Source: Gemmatimonadota bacterium (GTDB lineage Bacteria > Gemmatimonadota > Gemmatimonadetes > Gemmatimonadales > Gemmatimonadaceae). From it: a stretch of DNA of 48,896 nt. A program made the position numbers and the translations under genes. The notes beneath the pieces are model-generated. The model was given only the letters and a program-made list of their open reading frames with translations, had not been told where the DNA came from and did not search any database. Of this stretch, positions 25,113 through 35,402 are shown one piece after another. Where the stretch lies: NCBI GenBank assembly GCA_025359135.1, contig JANYHJ010000087.1:1-48896 (forward strand). Direction: 5' to 3'. Positions within the stretch are counted from its first letter, which is position 1. Each line of letters starts with the position of its first letter.

Positions 25113-25843
25113 CAGCGCGCCTTGCCGGTCTTGGTCAGGAACGGTCGCACGTCCACCGGCATGCCTTCCCAATAGCGGCCATCGGCGGGCATGCGCATGA
25201 CCTGGAAGTGCAGGTGAGGCGCGTTGGGCTGCGCGTTGCCCGTGGTGCCGACGTAGCCGATCACTTCGCCCTGGCGCAGGGTGGCGCCATCGGTCAGGCC
25301 ATCGGCCACGCGATCCAGGTGCGCGTGATAGAAGACGAAGCGACGCTCGATGTCGGTGGTGTAGACCACGATGCCACCGCTCGTGTTGCGGCCGACCTTG
25401 AGCACGGTGCCTTCCACCGGCGCGATCACCGTCGTGCCCTTCGCGGCCATGATGTCGGAGGCGCGGTGCAGGCGACCTGCGTCGCGTTTCGACCAGTAGG
25501 TGTCGGGAATCTGCTGCGGCGTGATGCCCGCGACGGGCACCATCAGGTCCATCTCGCGCAGCGCTTCGATCTCCGTGGCGCCACGCTCGGCGCTCGCAGC
25601 AGTGGCCGCATCGGGATCGGCAATCGGTGACGACACCGCCGACGCCCTCGAAGCAGACGGCGCGTTGTTCGAGCTTGCACGACGCGCCGGCTTCTGGCCG
25701 GCATCATCGTGTGCGCTGCGAACGCTCGCGTCCGAGACGCGCTCGGGTGCGATCAGCGGCACGCCTCCGGCCCAGCAGGCAGCGGTGAGCGCGAGTGCGA
25801 GCGGACTGGAACGGAGGAGCCGTGGCATCACGATACAGACCAC
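25112..25843 (-). CDS. M23-family metallopeptidase (LytM-like)
   Basis: The protein has 243 residues, or 238 from Met6. A signal peptide lies near 8-30. Residues 35-95 are a low-complexity Ala/Ser linker. The LytM domain covers about 105-240: the zinc ligands His126 and Asp130 (HRASDIMA) and His212 in the HLH pair (210-212), with His173 or His175 as the extra catalytic histidine. All ligands are present, so it may be an active endopeptidase cleaving peptidoglycan cross-links in the periplasm. It is followed directly by the YhbY gene. Confidence 0.88.
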   Translation of the reverse strand: MVCIVMPRLLRSSPLALALTAACWAGGVPLIAPERVSDASVRSAHDDAGQKPARRASSNNAPSASRASAVSSPIADPDAATAASAERGATEIEALREMDLMVPVAGITPQQIPDTYWSKRDAGRLHRASDIMAAKGTTVIAPVEGTVLKVGRNTSGGIVVYTTDIERRFVFYHAHLDRVADGLTDGATLRQGEVIGYVGTTGNAQPNAPHLHFQVMRMPADGRYWEGMPVDVRPFLTKTGKAR

Positions 25844-25925
25844 CGGGCGGGTGGCGGCGTCACAATCGTCTTCGCGGGAGGGGAACGGAGGAACAGGAGC
25901 GTTGCGGAGTTTCTCCGAACCCCTC

Positions 25926-27378
<1,453 letters not shown>

Positions 27379-27383
<5 letters not shown>

Positions 27384-28767
27384 GGAGGAGTCTAGTGGGC
27401 GAGGACGGCGTCATCAACGACACCCCAACGCCCGTCGCGAAGATGAGCGGAATGCCGTAGATCGCCCACGGCCACGTGTACCCGCCCGCTTCGCCCACCA
27501 CGACGAAGCAGCCCACCCCCCACGCCACGCCCACGACCACCGACGCCCACGCCCCGGCCGTTGTCGCCTTGGGCCAGTGAAAGCCCGCGAGCAGCGCAAA
27601 GCTCAATGCCGCAACGGGAATGTTGGCGAGGATGAGCCGGTTGAGGATGTCGTCCACCAGCAGGTTCGCGCCGAGCCAGCACAGCACCGCGAATCCGACC
27701 ATGAGCAACCGCTGCCCGCGCACCGACATCCCGCCCTTCACCTGGAAGTCCGCCGCCACCATGGCCGCCATCGCGCTCCACACCCCGGCCAGCGTCGTGA
27801 GCGCCGCGGTGAAGAGCATCGCGAGCCCCACTCCCTTGAGCCCGCCGGGCAACCACATCGCGATCATCTGCGGCACCACCTGCTGCGGGTCGGCCAACTC
27901 CACGCCACTGGCCTTGAACCACGCGGCGCTCAGCACCATCGCGCCGTAGAGCAGGAAGATGAGCACCGCGCTCAAGCCGACTGCCGTGAACGCGGTCTTC
28001 TCGTCCTTCGCGGCGAAGATTTTCTGTCCGTACCATGGCGCCGCGATGTACGTGAAGCTCGTGAGCACGATGAGCGTCGTCACGAACCGGAACGGCAGCG
28101 CAGCGTTCGACCACTGCGCCCACGGTGCGAAGTGCTGCTGCTCCGCGGGAAACGCCGCGAGTATCGCGCCCTCCGGCACCTTCGCGTAGCCGATGATCGC
28201 GAGGAGCGGCAGCAGCACGAGCGTGAGCGCGAACCCCACGAGATCGCTCCGCACCACGCTCTCGAGCCCGCCCGAGATCACCACGAGTACCACCACCAGC
28301 GTGAGCACCGCTGACAAGACCCACGCGTCCACCCCGGGCACGATCGGTTGGAAGATGAGCGCGAGCGACTTGACGTACGTCGCACAGAACCCGGTCATCG
28401 CCAACAGCAGCAACCCCGACGCAAGCCGCCCGAGCGCCGGCGAGTACCGCTCCGTGAACAGCTCTGCCACACTCAACCGGTTGAAGCGCTTCCACGGCTT
28501 GGCCACTGTCAGCGTGTAGAAGCCGAGCCCCACGAGGAAGACGAACGGGAGCGCGAGCGCCATCGGCCCCGCGCGATAGCCCACCGCGCTGAAGGCGAGC
28601 AGCGTGCTCGTGTTGAACTCCGTCATCACGAGCGTCGCCACGAGCGGCAGCAACCCCACCGACCGGTCGGCCACGAGATAGCGCTCCGCGCTCACGCTCG
28701 CGCGGCGCCCCACCAGCACCAGCACCGCGATCACGGCCGCGAATCCGGCCAGGTCGATCCCGGTCAT
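27379..28767 (-). CDS. Sodium:solute symporter family transporter
   Basis: The protein has 462 residues from the ATG at 28767. About 12-13 hydrophobic segments are visible, in the pattern of the SSS/LeuT-like fold. Family blocks include YLVADRSVGLLPLVATLVMTE, GGLESVVRSDLVGF and LAMLFTAALTTLAGVWSA. The substrate is unknown. It is encoded upstream of the TPP riboswitch, whose P1 begins at its stop codon; the riboswitch can only control thiC, but the tight spacing raises the chance that both are on one message. A frame extension to 28845 is possible but would run into the ArsR start. Confidence 0.88.
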
Positions 28768-28838
28768 GCGGCGCCCGGCATCCAGCGCGCTGTCGAGAGC
28801 GTAGACTCCCTCATCCCCCAACCGCGCACCACCAGCCG

Positions 28839-29201
28839 ATGACATCGACCACCCGTCGTCGCTTCAGTCCCGAATACGTCGCACTCGCCGCCCGCTGGCT
28901 CGGCTTGCTCAGTCACGAGACGCGGCTCCACCTCGTGCTCACGCTCGCGCAGGGCGCAAGCACGGTGAGCGACCTGTGTGCCCATCTGGGTCTCCAGCAG
29001 AGCAACTGCAGCCACCACTTGGCGATCCTCCGCAATGCCGACCTCGTCGTGGATGAGCGCGACGGGCAGTTCGTCGTCTACCGGCTCAACGTCGAGGTCT
29101 GGCGACGCATCGGCGACGGCTTCTTCGACCAGCTCCTGGGCGGCGCCGACACGGCCACCCTCCAGCACGTCCGCATCCAGCGTCTGCCGTCACGGTCCTG
29201 A
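28839..29201 (+). CDS. ArsR-family transcription regulator
   Basis: The protein has 120 residues with a winged helix-turn-helix: LGLLSHETRLHLVLTL, VSDLCAHLGLQQSNCSHHLAIL (recognition helix) and a wing with DGQFVVYRL. The ELCVCDL metal motif of arsenic sensors is replaced by DLCAHL, so if it senses metal or redox it does so differently; Cys and His are nonetheless clustered there. It is divergent from the symporter gene (71 bases between starts) and 129 bases upstream of the TonB receptor, either of which could be its target. Confidence 0.87.
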   Translation: MTSTTRRRFSPEYVALAARWLGLLSHETRLHLVLTLAQGASTVSDLCAHLGLQQSNCSHHLAILRNADLVVDERDGQFVVYRLNVEVWRRIGDGFFDQLLGGADTATLQHVRIQRLPSRS

Positions 29202-29225
29202 GCCATCCGACGCGCGAGGTTCGAC

Positions 29226-29237
29226 CGGATGCATCCG
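29226..29237. promoter_or_regulatory. 12-bp palindrome between arsR-like and TonB-receptor genes
   Basis: CGGATGCATCCG is a perfect palindrome in the 129-base gap, with another CGGATG at 29261-29266. It is a candidate operator for the regulator encoded just upstream. Confidence 0.35.
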
Positions 29238-29330
29238 ACCTGCCGCGCCCATCGTATGGACGGATGAACATATCTCCATGACAGCCACCGGCAGCGTCGT
29301 CGGAGGCCGCGCCCCCTCGTCGGAGTTCGC

Positions 29331-32270
29331 ATGCCCCTCTCTCGTCTGCCCCGCCTGCTCGCCCTCATCGGCCTGATCACGGGCGCGTTCGTCGTTTCCT
29401 CTCCTGCCCACGCCCAACGCGCCGAGGCGACCGTCGCCGGTACCGTGCGCTCGCAGGGCGGACGACCCATCGCCGGCGCCCGCGTCGAGACTGCCGACGG
29501 CGCCAACAAGGCCGAGGCCGACTCGGCTGGCCGCTTCCGTCTCTCCACACCCACGGGTGACGTCACCGTCACGATCTCGGCGATCGGCTTCCGCCTGGTC
29601 ACGATTCCGCTCGTCGCCCTCGTCGCCGGCGAGGTGCGCCCGCTGGCCATCACGCTCGCGCCGCTCTACACCCTCGTGGCCACGCGCATCGTGGCCACGC
29701 CGGAACGTCCGCTCCTCAATACCGAGAACGCGACGACCGGCGGCTCCATCGAGAAGGCCGAGCTTCTCGCGCTCCCCACCGACGCGCGCGATCCCATCGC
29801 GCTCCTGTTCAACGTGCCGGGCATCACGCAGGCGTCAGGCTTCTTCGGCGACGCTCCCACGCTGTCGTTCAACGCGCAGAACTCGCTCTACTCCTCGTAC
29901 CTGCTCGACGGGCTCGACAACACCGAGGGCTTCCTCGGCGGACCACGCGTCGAGTTTCCGCTCGCGGGACTCGACCGCATGGACGCCTACGTCAACAGCT
30001 ATTCGGCCGAGTTCGGGCGCAGCCCGAGCGGTGTCGTCAACCAGCTCACGCGCGGTGGTGGCAACACGCGCCGTGGCGAGCTCTTCCTCTACGGCCGTCC
30101 GGGGCTGGGCTCCGGCATCGATGCCGACAACAAGGTCCCCTTCGGCGCACAGCCCGCGGCCATTGCCCGCAACCAGCAGGGGTTCAGGCGCTTCCAGCTG
30201 GGAGGCGCACTGTCGGGCGCACTCGCGCCAGATCGGACCTTCTACTCGGTGGCCGCGGAGTACACGGACGAAGCGGAGGACCGGATCGGGTCCACGGCGC
30301 AGGCGAGCTTCCTTGGCACCGAGCGCCGCCAGAAGGTGAAGCTCTTCGGCCGGCTCGATCACGCATGGAGCAGCGACCAGTTCACGACGGTGCGTGCGGC
30401 GTTCTCGATCACCGATCGCGCGGGCACGGGGTCCGGCATCGTGACGCCGGAGGCGGACAACGTGACGCGGCGCATCGGCGGCCTCTACGCGCTCACGCAC
30501 CGCACGTCGCTCGATGGCGGCAACGCCAGCAACACGCTCTCCGCGCAGGTGGGCACGTACCACTGGTACTTCCCGCCCGCCAACTCCGACTTCACCAAGC
30601 CGCAGGTGACGATCGTCGGCCCGGGCCCCTCGTTCACGCCGCAGGCCGTGGTGGGCTCCACCAACTTCGCCTTCGACGAAACCGAGCTGCAGCTCGAACT
30701 GCGCGATGTCTACGAGAGGGCGATCGGCACCGACCACACGCTGCGCCTCGGCGGCGACATCGTCCGCGCCGGCTTCGAGCTCTTCGCAGCGGGCACCAAC
30801 CCGCTCGGCTCGTACGTGGTGGTCAACAACGGCAACATCAGCGCGCAGCCGGGCCGTCCGCTCCGCTACAGCGACATCCCGGCCAACGCACAGGTGCAGT
30901 CGTACACGGTGGACGCGCGGCCGCAGCAGGTGAACCTCTCGCAGACGGTGTACGGCGCCTTCGTCGAGGATCGCTGGAAGGTGAGCCCGAGCTTCACGCT
31001 CATTGCCGGTCTGCGCTGGGACTACGACGACATCACGAGCCGCGGCGCGAGCTCGGCTGATCTCTCCGGCTTCCAGCCGCGCGTGAGCTTCAACTGGTAC
31101 GCGACGCCACGCAGCGTCGTGCGTGGCGGCGTCGGCATGTACGCGGGCAAGTTCCCGTACGCGGTCTACTCCGACGCGCAGCAGCTCGGCGTCAACGGCA
31201 ACGCCACCGTGACGTTCAGTGGTGCGAGTGCGCCGGCCTTCGGCCAGGGCCCCAGTGCCGCAGCGCTCGCAGCCGCGGCCGGCACGCTGCCCCCGCGCGA
31301 GGTGTTCGCCGCCTTTCCCCTCGGTCTCAAGATGCCGATGAGCTACCAGGCCACCCTCGGCTACCAGCTGCAGGTGGGCGATGACTGGGGCTTCAGCATC
31401 GATCTCGTCGGCAGCCGCACCCTCAACCTGCCGCGCCTCGTCGACCTGAACCCGGTCAACAAGCCGCTCACGGCGGCCGACACCGCCAATCAAGTCTGCG
31501 CGTCCGCCACATCGTGTCCAGGCGACGCGTTCCGTCCGCAGAACCCCAACTCCACCGGCTATCGCCGCTACTCGTCCGCGCAATCGGGCGGCCAAGCGCT
31601 CTATGGCGGCGTCTACCTCGCCGCGCGCAAGCGACTCGCGCGCTCGCTCACTGTTGACGCCAACTATGTCCTCTCGCGCGCCATGACCGATGCGGAGGAC
31701 ATCAACTTTTCCGCGACGCAGGCCAACTGCTTCGGCGAGAACCGCCGCGATGCGCTCACCGGCGCACCGTGCTCGAGCACCGAGTGGGGCCGCGCCAACA
31801 ACGATCGCACGCACCGCGCGACGGTGCGCGCCGTCTGGACACCGTGGAGCGCGTGGCGTTTCGCCGTCATCTCCGACGTGCAGAGCGGCCAGCCGTTCAC
31901 CCGCGTGGCCGGCGTCACGGTCGGGGGCGGGCAGTCGCGCTACGACCTGCTCGGCTCCGGCCCGATCCGCGGCAACGGTTTCATCGGCAACAACGACCGC
32001 TATTTCGGCGTGGACCGCAACGTCGAGCAGCTGCCGCACTACGAGAAGACCAACGTCAGCGCGACCTACCTGCTCCCCGTGCGCGACGAGGTCATCGAGC
32101 TGCGCGCCGACGTGTTCAACCTGTTCAACAAGACGGAGTGGGGGAACTTCGCCAACGGCGTGGGCGGTGGCGGCAGCCGCGTGCAGACCGGCCGTCCCGG
32201 CGGCGCGATCTACAACTTCAACCCGGGTACGCCGAGGCAGTTGCAGCTCTCCGTGCGCTGGGGCTTCTAG
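29331..32270 (+). CDS. TonB-dependent receptor with carboxypeptidase regulatory-like domain
   Basis: The protein has 979 residues. A signal peptide spans 1-32 (ending AHAQ). Residues 35-110 form a carboxypeptidase regulatory-like domain (VAGTVRSQGGRPIAGARVET). The plug follows (LLFNVPGITQASG, YLLDGLDN, RMDAYVNSYSAEFGRSPSG) and then a large beta-barrel ending in the outer-membrane signature LQLSVRWGF with terminal Phe. The layout matches the oligosaccharide/peptide-type receptors abundant in Bacteroidota and Gemmatimonadota. The substrate is unknown; no SusD partner is adjacent. A terminator-like hairpin follows the stop. The ArsR-type gene upstream is a possible regulator. Confidence 0.93.
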   Translation: MPLSRLPRLLALIGLITGAFVVSSPAHAQRAEATVAGTVRSQGGRPIAGARVETADGANKAEADSAGRFRLSTPTGDVTVTISAIGFRLVTIPLVALVAGEVRPLAITLAPLYTLVATRIVATPERPLLNTENATTGGSIEKAELLALPTDARDPIALLFNVPGITQASGFFGDAPTLSFNAQNSLYSSYLLDGLDNTEGFLGGPRVEFPLAGLDRMDAYVNSYSAEFGRSPSGVVNQLTRGGGNTRRGELFLYGRPGLGSGIDADNKVPFGAQPAAIARNQQGFRRFQLGGALSGALAPDRTFYSVAAEYTDEAEDRIGSTAQASFLGTERRQKVKLFGRLDHAWSSDQFTTVRAAFSITDRAGTGSGIVTPEADNVTRRIGGLYALTHRTSLDGGNASNTLSAQVGTYHWYFPPANSDFTKPQVTIVGPGPSFTPQAVVGSTNFAFDETELQLELRDVYERAIGTDHTLRLGGDIVRAGFELFAAGTNPLGSYVVVNNGNISAQPGRPLRYSDIPANAQVQSYTVDARPQQVNLSQTVYGAFVEDRWKVSPSFTLIAGLRWDYDDITSRGASSADLSGFQPRVSFNWYATPRSVVRGGVGMYAGKFPYAVYSDAQQLGVNGNATVTFSGASAPAFGQGPSAAALAAAAGTLPPREVFAAFPLGLKMPMSYQATLGYQLQVGDDWGFSIDLVGSRTLNLPRLVDLNPVNKPLTAADTANQVCASATSCPGDAFRPQNPNSTGYRRYSSAQSGGQALYGGVYLAARKRLARSLTVDANYVLSRAMTDAEDINFSATQANCFGENRRDALTGAPCSSTEWGRANNDRTHRATVRAVWTPWSAWRFAVISDVQSGQPFTRVAGVTVGGGQSRYDLLGSGPIRGNGFIGNNDRYFGVDRNVEQLPHYEKTNVSATYLLPVRDEVIELRADVFNLFNKTEWGNFANGVGGGGSRVQTGRPGGAIYNFNPGTPRQLQLSVRWGF

Positions 32271-32277
32271 CGCGACG

Positions 32278-32310
32278 CCAACGGCCCGCGCCACGCGCCC
32301 GGGCCGTTGG
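32278..32310. terminator. Strong hairpin after the TonB receptor gene
   Basis: A perfect 11-bp stem, CCAACGGCCCG (32278-32288) with CGGGCCGTTGG (32300-32310), closes an 11-base loop, eight bases after the receptor stop codon. No U-tract follows. It lies just before the -10-like box of the next gene. Confidence 0.65.
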
Positions 32311-32327
32311 TGGGTAGCTTCACGATC

Positions 32328-32936
32328 ATGTTCGACGAACGATTTCGTCGTGCCTTTCCCGCGCTCGCCGCAGGTCCCGTGCACGCTCTCGCGCGCGCGG
32401 GCGCAACGCCCAATCAGGTGACGCTCACCGCGTGCGCGCTCGGCTGCGCGGCCGCGTGGCTGGTTTCCTCGGGGCGCGGCGGCCCCGGCATCGTCGTCTG
32501 GCTTGCGAGCCGCGTGCTCGATGGCCTCGATGGCCTGCTCGCTCGCGAAACGGGGCGCGGCAGCGCCTTCGGCGGTTACCTCGACATCACGCTCGACATG
32601 GCCGCGTACGGCGCCATGATTGTTGGCTTTGCCGTCGTGCACCCGTCCCTCGCCATCGGGTGGGTCGCCGTGCTGCTTGGCTACCTCCTGGTGACGACGA
32701 GCACGCTGGCGCTCTCGTCGCTGCTCGAGGCGCACCACGCGCGCGCGGGACTCACCAACCGCTCAATCGCCTTCACGCCGGGCTTCGCGGAGGCGGGCGA
32801 GACGAGCATCGTGTACGTGTTGCTCGTGCTGGTGCCGGGCGCCGCCACCTGGCTCGTGTGGGGATGGGTGGCGCTGCTCGCGGCCACGGTGGTGCAGCGC
32901 ACGCGCTTCGCGCAGAGGATCCTCGGCGAGCTGTAG
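32328..32936 (+). CDS. CDP-alcohol phosphatidyltransferase family protein
   Basis: The protein has 202 residues from the ATG at 32328. The full catalytic signature D-x2-DG-x2-AR-x8-G-x3-D-x3-D is present: Asp65, Asp68, Asp86 and Asp90 (DGLDGLLARETGRGSAFGGYLD region). Five or six hydrophobic segments follow. These integral membrane enzymes join a CDP-linked lipid to an alcohol such as glycerol phosphate, inositol or serine. The acceptor cannot be assigned. TAGCTT (32315-32320) seven bases before the ATG suggests a leaderless start. The neighbouring radical SAM gene may also act on lipids. Confidence 0.9.
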   Translation: MFDERFRRAFPALAAGPVHALARAGATPNQVTLTACALGCAAAWLVSSGRGGPGIVVWLASRVLDGLDGLLARETGRGSAFGGYLDITLDMAAYGAMIVGFAVVHPSLAIGWVAVLLGYLLVTTSTLALSSLLEAHHARAGLTNRSIAFTPGFAEAGETSIVYVLLVLVPGAATWLVWGWVALLAATVVQRTRFAQRILGEL

Positions 32937-32963
32937 CGCGGCGCGCCAGCACGCGTGCCGCGC
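32936..32963. terminator. Hairpin between converging genes
   Basis: GCGCGGC (32936-32942) pairs perfectly with GCCGCGC (32957-32963) in the 36-base gap between the phosphatidyltransferase and selenoprotein genes. There is no T-tract. Confidence 0.45.
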
Positions 32964-32972
32964 GGCGGTGAT

Positions 32973-33791
32973 TCACCGGATAGCGTAGTCTTCGAGAGCC
33001 GGTCCGGGCCCCGGTCGCTCGAGCAGCGCCAGCAGCGCTCTCAGCACCTCGCGCTGGCCGTCCGCGTCGCCGGGCTCGCCGAGCGCACGCCCGAACCGGT
33101 ACGGCACCGCGAGCATGCGCGGCGCGCGCAGCACTTCCGCCACGTTCCGCACCAGCGCGATGCACGCCGTCGGGATCCCGCCCCGTTCCACTTCCGCCGC
33201 GAGCAGCCCGACCGACTGCGTACAGGTGGGTCAGACGGGAACGAACAACGCCGCATCCACCTCATCGACGCGCAGGGCATCGACGATCCCGGGCGCGGTC
33301 TGCTTGATGAACCGGCCCGGCGCGAGCAGGCTGCCGTTGAAGCTCACCGCGCGCGGCGCCACCGCGCCGATCTCGCCCGCGGCGGCAAGCTCGTGCAGCC
33401 GGTCGAGCGGCAGCGCGAGGTTCTTGTCCTTGATGATCGCGCCGCGATCGAACGCGTCGCTCGTCTGCCCGATGGCCAGCGCGTTGATGGCGGTGTCGCT
33501 CGGCAGGTAGCGCGCCGAGAGGTCCTCGCCTTCCCGTGTGCCGAAGTCGGCGTCGACGCCGAGGCGATAGAGACCCGCGCTCGTCACGAGCGCCACGCGC
33601 GCCTCGGTCAGTTTCACGCGCAGCGTTGCCCACGGCGCGCCCGCGACCGTCCTCCAGCGATACGCGCGTATCGAGAAGCGATACATGAGCGGCAGTTCGT
33701 CCCAGCTGGCCATGGACGAAAGTTGACGCACGGGCGCCTCGCGCGCAAAAACGGGGGCAATCCGCGACACGATCGCGGACGTAGTCCTCAT
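32973..33791 (-). CDS. Selenoprotein of the glycine/D-proline reductase GrdB/PrdB-like family (in-frame UGA)
   Basis: Read through a UGA at 33231-33233, the frame encodes 272 residues with Sec187. Before it lie family blocks RVALVTSAGLYRLGVDADFG, KDKNLALPLDRLHELAAAG and AVSFNGSLLAPGRF; directly after it comes PTCTQSVGLLAAEVERGGIP and 85 residues in the same frame up to a TGA. Sec187 and Cys190 thus form the UxxC redox motif, at the place where homologues carry UxxC or CxxC. A hairpin at the correct distance could be the SECIS. The exact reaction is unknown: true GrdB and PrdB cleave glycine or D-proline, but lone members like this probably do thiol-redox chemistry. The start ATG at 33791 is the only one covering the conserved N-terminus. 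It is divergent from the radical SAM gene. An ordinary gene finder would report two truncated ORFs. Confidence 0.82.
33203..33219 (-). promoter_or_regulatory. Candidate bacterial SECIS hairpin
   Basis: Downstream of the UGA, on the coding (minus) strand, GCAGUC and GGCUGC (G12-C28 counting from the UGA, with one U-G wobble) form a 6-bp stem capped by the loop GGUCG. The loop begins 18 bases after the UGA. E. coli fdhF has a GGUC apical loop at nearly the same distance. This matches the known need for a short stem with exposed GG for SelB binding. Confidence 0.6.
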
Positions 33792-33893
33792 GCAGCCGCA
33801 GCGCGCGGGCTTCGTCGCATCTACGCACGTCGATATCTCCTTGCCGCCGCGTCGTGCTTGCGTAGGATGATCTGTGGTCCCTCATCACTTCCC

Positions 33894-35315
33894 ATGACGC
33901 GCTCGCCCGCCGCTTCACCCCGCCAGTCTACCGTGCGCGCTGCCTGGTCCGCCCTCACCGAGCCGGTGCTCGCGGAGTCGCGCGCCCTCCTCGCGCGCAA
34001 CTGGGCGCACCTGCCCGAGCCACTGCGCACGCCGCACCAGATGCTCGGACGGCAGGGCAATGGCTGCGGCGCCACGATCGGCGCGATGCCCCGCTGCGAC
34101 TTTGCCTGCCGTGGTTGCTATCTGGGGGAGGAGGCCAACAAGGTTCCCGCCGAGTCGGTCGAAGCGATCAAGGCGCAGATGCGCGCGCTGCGCCCCGTCC
34201 TCGGGCCAGCGGGCAATCTCCAGCTCACCGACGGCGAGGTGACGCTGCGCCCCGCAGAGGAAGTCATCGAGCTGCTGCGATATGCGCGCACGCTCGACCT
34301 GATTCCGATGCTGATGACGCACGGCGACTCGTTTCGCCGGCGCCCCGGCCTGCTCGAGCGGCTCGCGCGCGAGGGTGGGCTCACGGAGTTGAGCATCCAC
34401 GTCGACACGACGCAGCGCGGCCGAACCGGCGACCATCGCCACGCGCGCACCGAGGCGGAGCTCAATCCGCTGCGCGCCGAGTTCGCGCAGCTGTTGCGCG
34501 ACACGCGCGCAACCACCGGCATCAACGTGCGCGCCGCGACCACGATGACGGTGACACCCGACAACATCGGTGGGGTGGCCGACGTCGTTCGCTGGCTCGT
34601 GGACAATCCCGATGCCTTCTTCATGATCTCGTTCCAGCCCGTTGCGCAGGTGGGCCGCACCGAGGATGGCCTGGGCGATTCGGTGGAGGTCGAGGCGCTC
34701 TGGCGCGAGATTGCGCGTGGCGTGTACGGCAGCGCCGACGAGACGAGCGTCGCGAAGCTCCTCGGCGGACAGAAGTGGCTTGGTCATCCCGCGTGCAACC
34801 GGTTCGTGCACGGCATCGTGGCGAAGCGCGCGAGCGGCGGCACCCTCCACTGCGTGCGGCAGCACGGCGACACGACCGACGAGCGCTTGGTGGACGGCTT
34901 CCTTGCGCGCTTCGGCGGCATCTCCTTCCGCCGCGACACGCGCGCCACCGCGATCGCCCGCGCGGTGGGCCTCGCGCTCCGAGCGCCCGGCTTCTTCGCC
35001 CGCAGCGTTCCGCCCTTCGCGCTGCACTGGCTGCGCCGCCTCGGCGACGGCAATGCGTGGCGCGCCGTGCGCGAGCTAGCGACGGGCACGCTGCACGCGC
35101 ACGGCCTGCTCTTCGTGAGCCATCATTTCATGAGCAAGGCGCAGCTCGAGACGCCGCTTGGCCAGGAGCGCGTCCAGCAGTGCGTGTTCACGGTGCCCGT
35201 CGACGGCCAGCTCGTGAGCATGTGCGAGGTCAACGCACTCGGAATTCGCGAGCGGTACTACGCGCAGATCGAGCGGCCGGCGCGGATCACGCGGGAAACG
35301 GCGGCGACCGCCTGA
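33894..35315 (+). CDS. Radical SAM protein with additional cysteines, possibly lipid-modifying
   Basis: The protein has 473 residues from the ATG at 33894. The radical SAM motif C-x3-C-x2-C is Cys68, Cys72 and Cys75 (CDFACRGC), preceded by Cys58. The barrel continues with LQLTDGEVTLRP, comparable to the usual GGEP motif, and MISFQPVAQVGR. Extra cysteines in HPAC, LHC, QQC and SMC in the C-terminal half could hold an auxiliary Fe-S cluster. The FQPV-x3-GR block and overall order faintly recall tetraether synthase-like enzymes that join lipid chains; the CDP-alcohol phosphatidyltransferase nearby fits a lipid role. This is inference; another substrate is quite possible. It is divergent from the selenoprotein gene. 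Confidence 0.8.
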   Translation: MTRSPAASPRQSTVRAAWSALTEPVLAESRALLARNWAHLPEPLRTPHQMLGRQGNGCGATIGAMPRCDFACRGCYLGEEANKVPAESVEAIKAQMRALRPVLGPAGNLQLTDGEVTLRPAEEVIELLRYARTLDLIPMLMTHGDSFRRRPGLLERLAREGGLTELSIHVDTTQRGRTGDHRHARTEAELNPLRAEFAQLLRDTRATTGINVRAATTMTVTPDNIGGVADVVRWLVDNPDAFFMISFQPVAQVGRTEDGLGDSVEVEALWREIARGVYGSADETSVAKLLGGQKWLGHPACNRFVHGIVAKRASGGTLHCVRQHGDTTDERLVDGFLARFGGISFRRDTRATAIARAVGLALRAPGFFARSVPPFALHWLRRLGDGNAWRAVRELATGTLHAHGLLFVSHHFMSKAQLETPLGQERVQQCVFTVPVDGQLVSMCEVNALGIRERYYAQIERPARITRETAATA

Positions 35316-35373
35316 GGGCGTGCGTCGCGCGGCCATCGGGGCGCGGCGGCGACGGCCTGAGGGCGCGCGTCGC
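35301..35373. repeat. Two imperfect 28-bp direct repeats at the end of the radical SAM gene
   Basis: Copies at 35301-35328 and 35346-35373 differ at two positions and share the core CTGAGGGCG. The radical SAM stop codon lies within the first copy. GACGGCC (35351-35357) can also pair with a downstream GGCCGTC near 35386, giving a hairpin between the converging genes. Confidence 0.6.
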
Positions 35374-35402
35374 CTGCCCGCGCTGGGCCGTCGACGGGGG
35401 AC

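Noticed and set aside
29835-32738. 967-codon open frame on the minus strand opposite the TonB receptor
   Set aside because: It is antisense to a clear TonB receptor, has Arg/Ala/His-rich shadow composition and no domain. GC-rich DNA gives long false frames.
33231-33233. UGA as a true stop or pseudogene mutation
   Set aside because: The frame continues for 85 codons with family-like sequence, the UxxC motif falls exactly on the UGA, and a SECIS-like hairpin follows. Readthrough as Sec is the better explanation, though unproven.
33828-33830. GTG with a good GGAG site upstream as start of the selenoprotein
   Set aside because: It is out of frame with the conserved domain when counted base by base.
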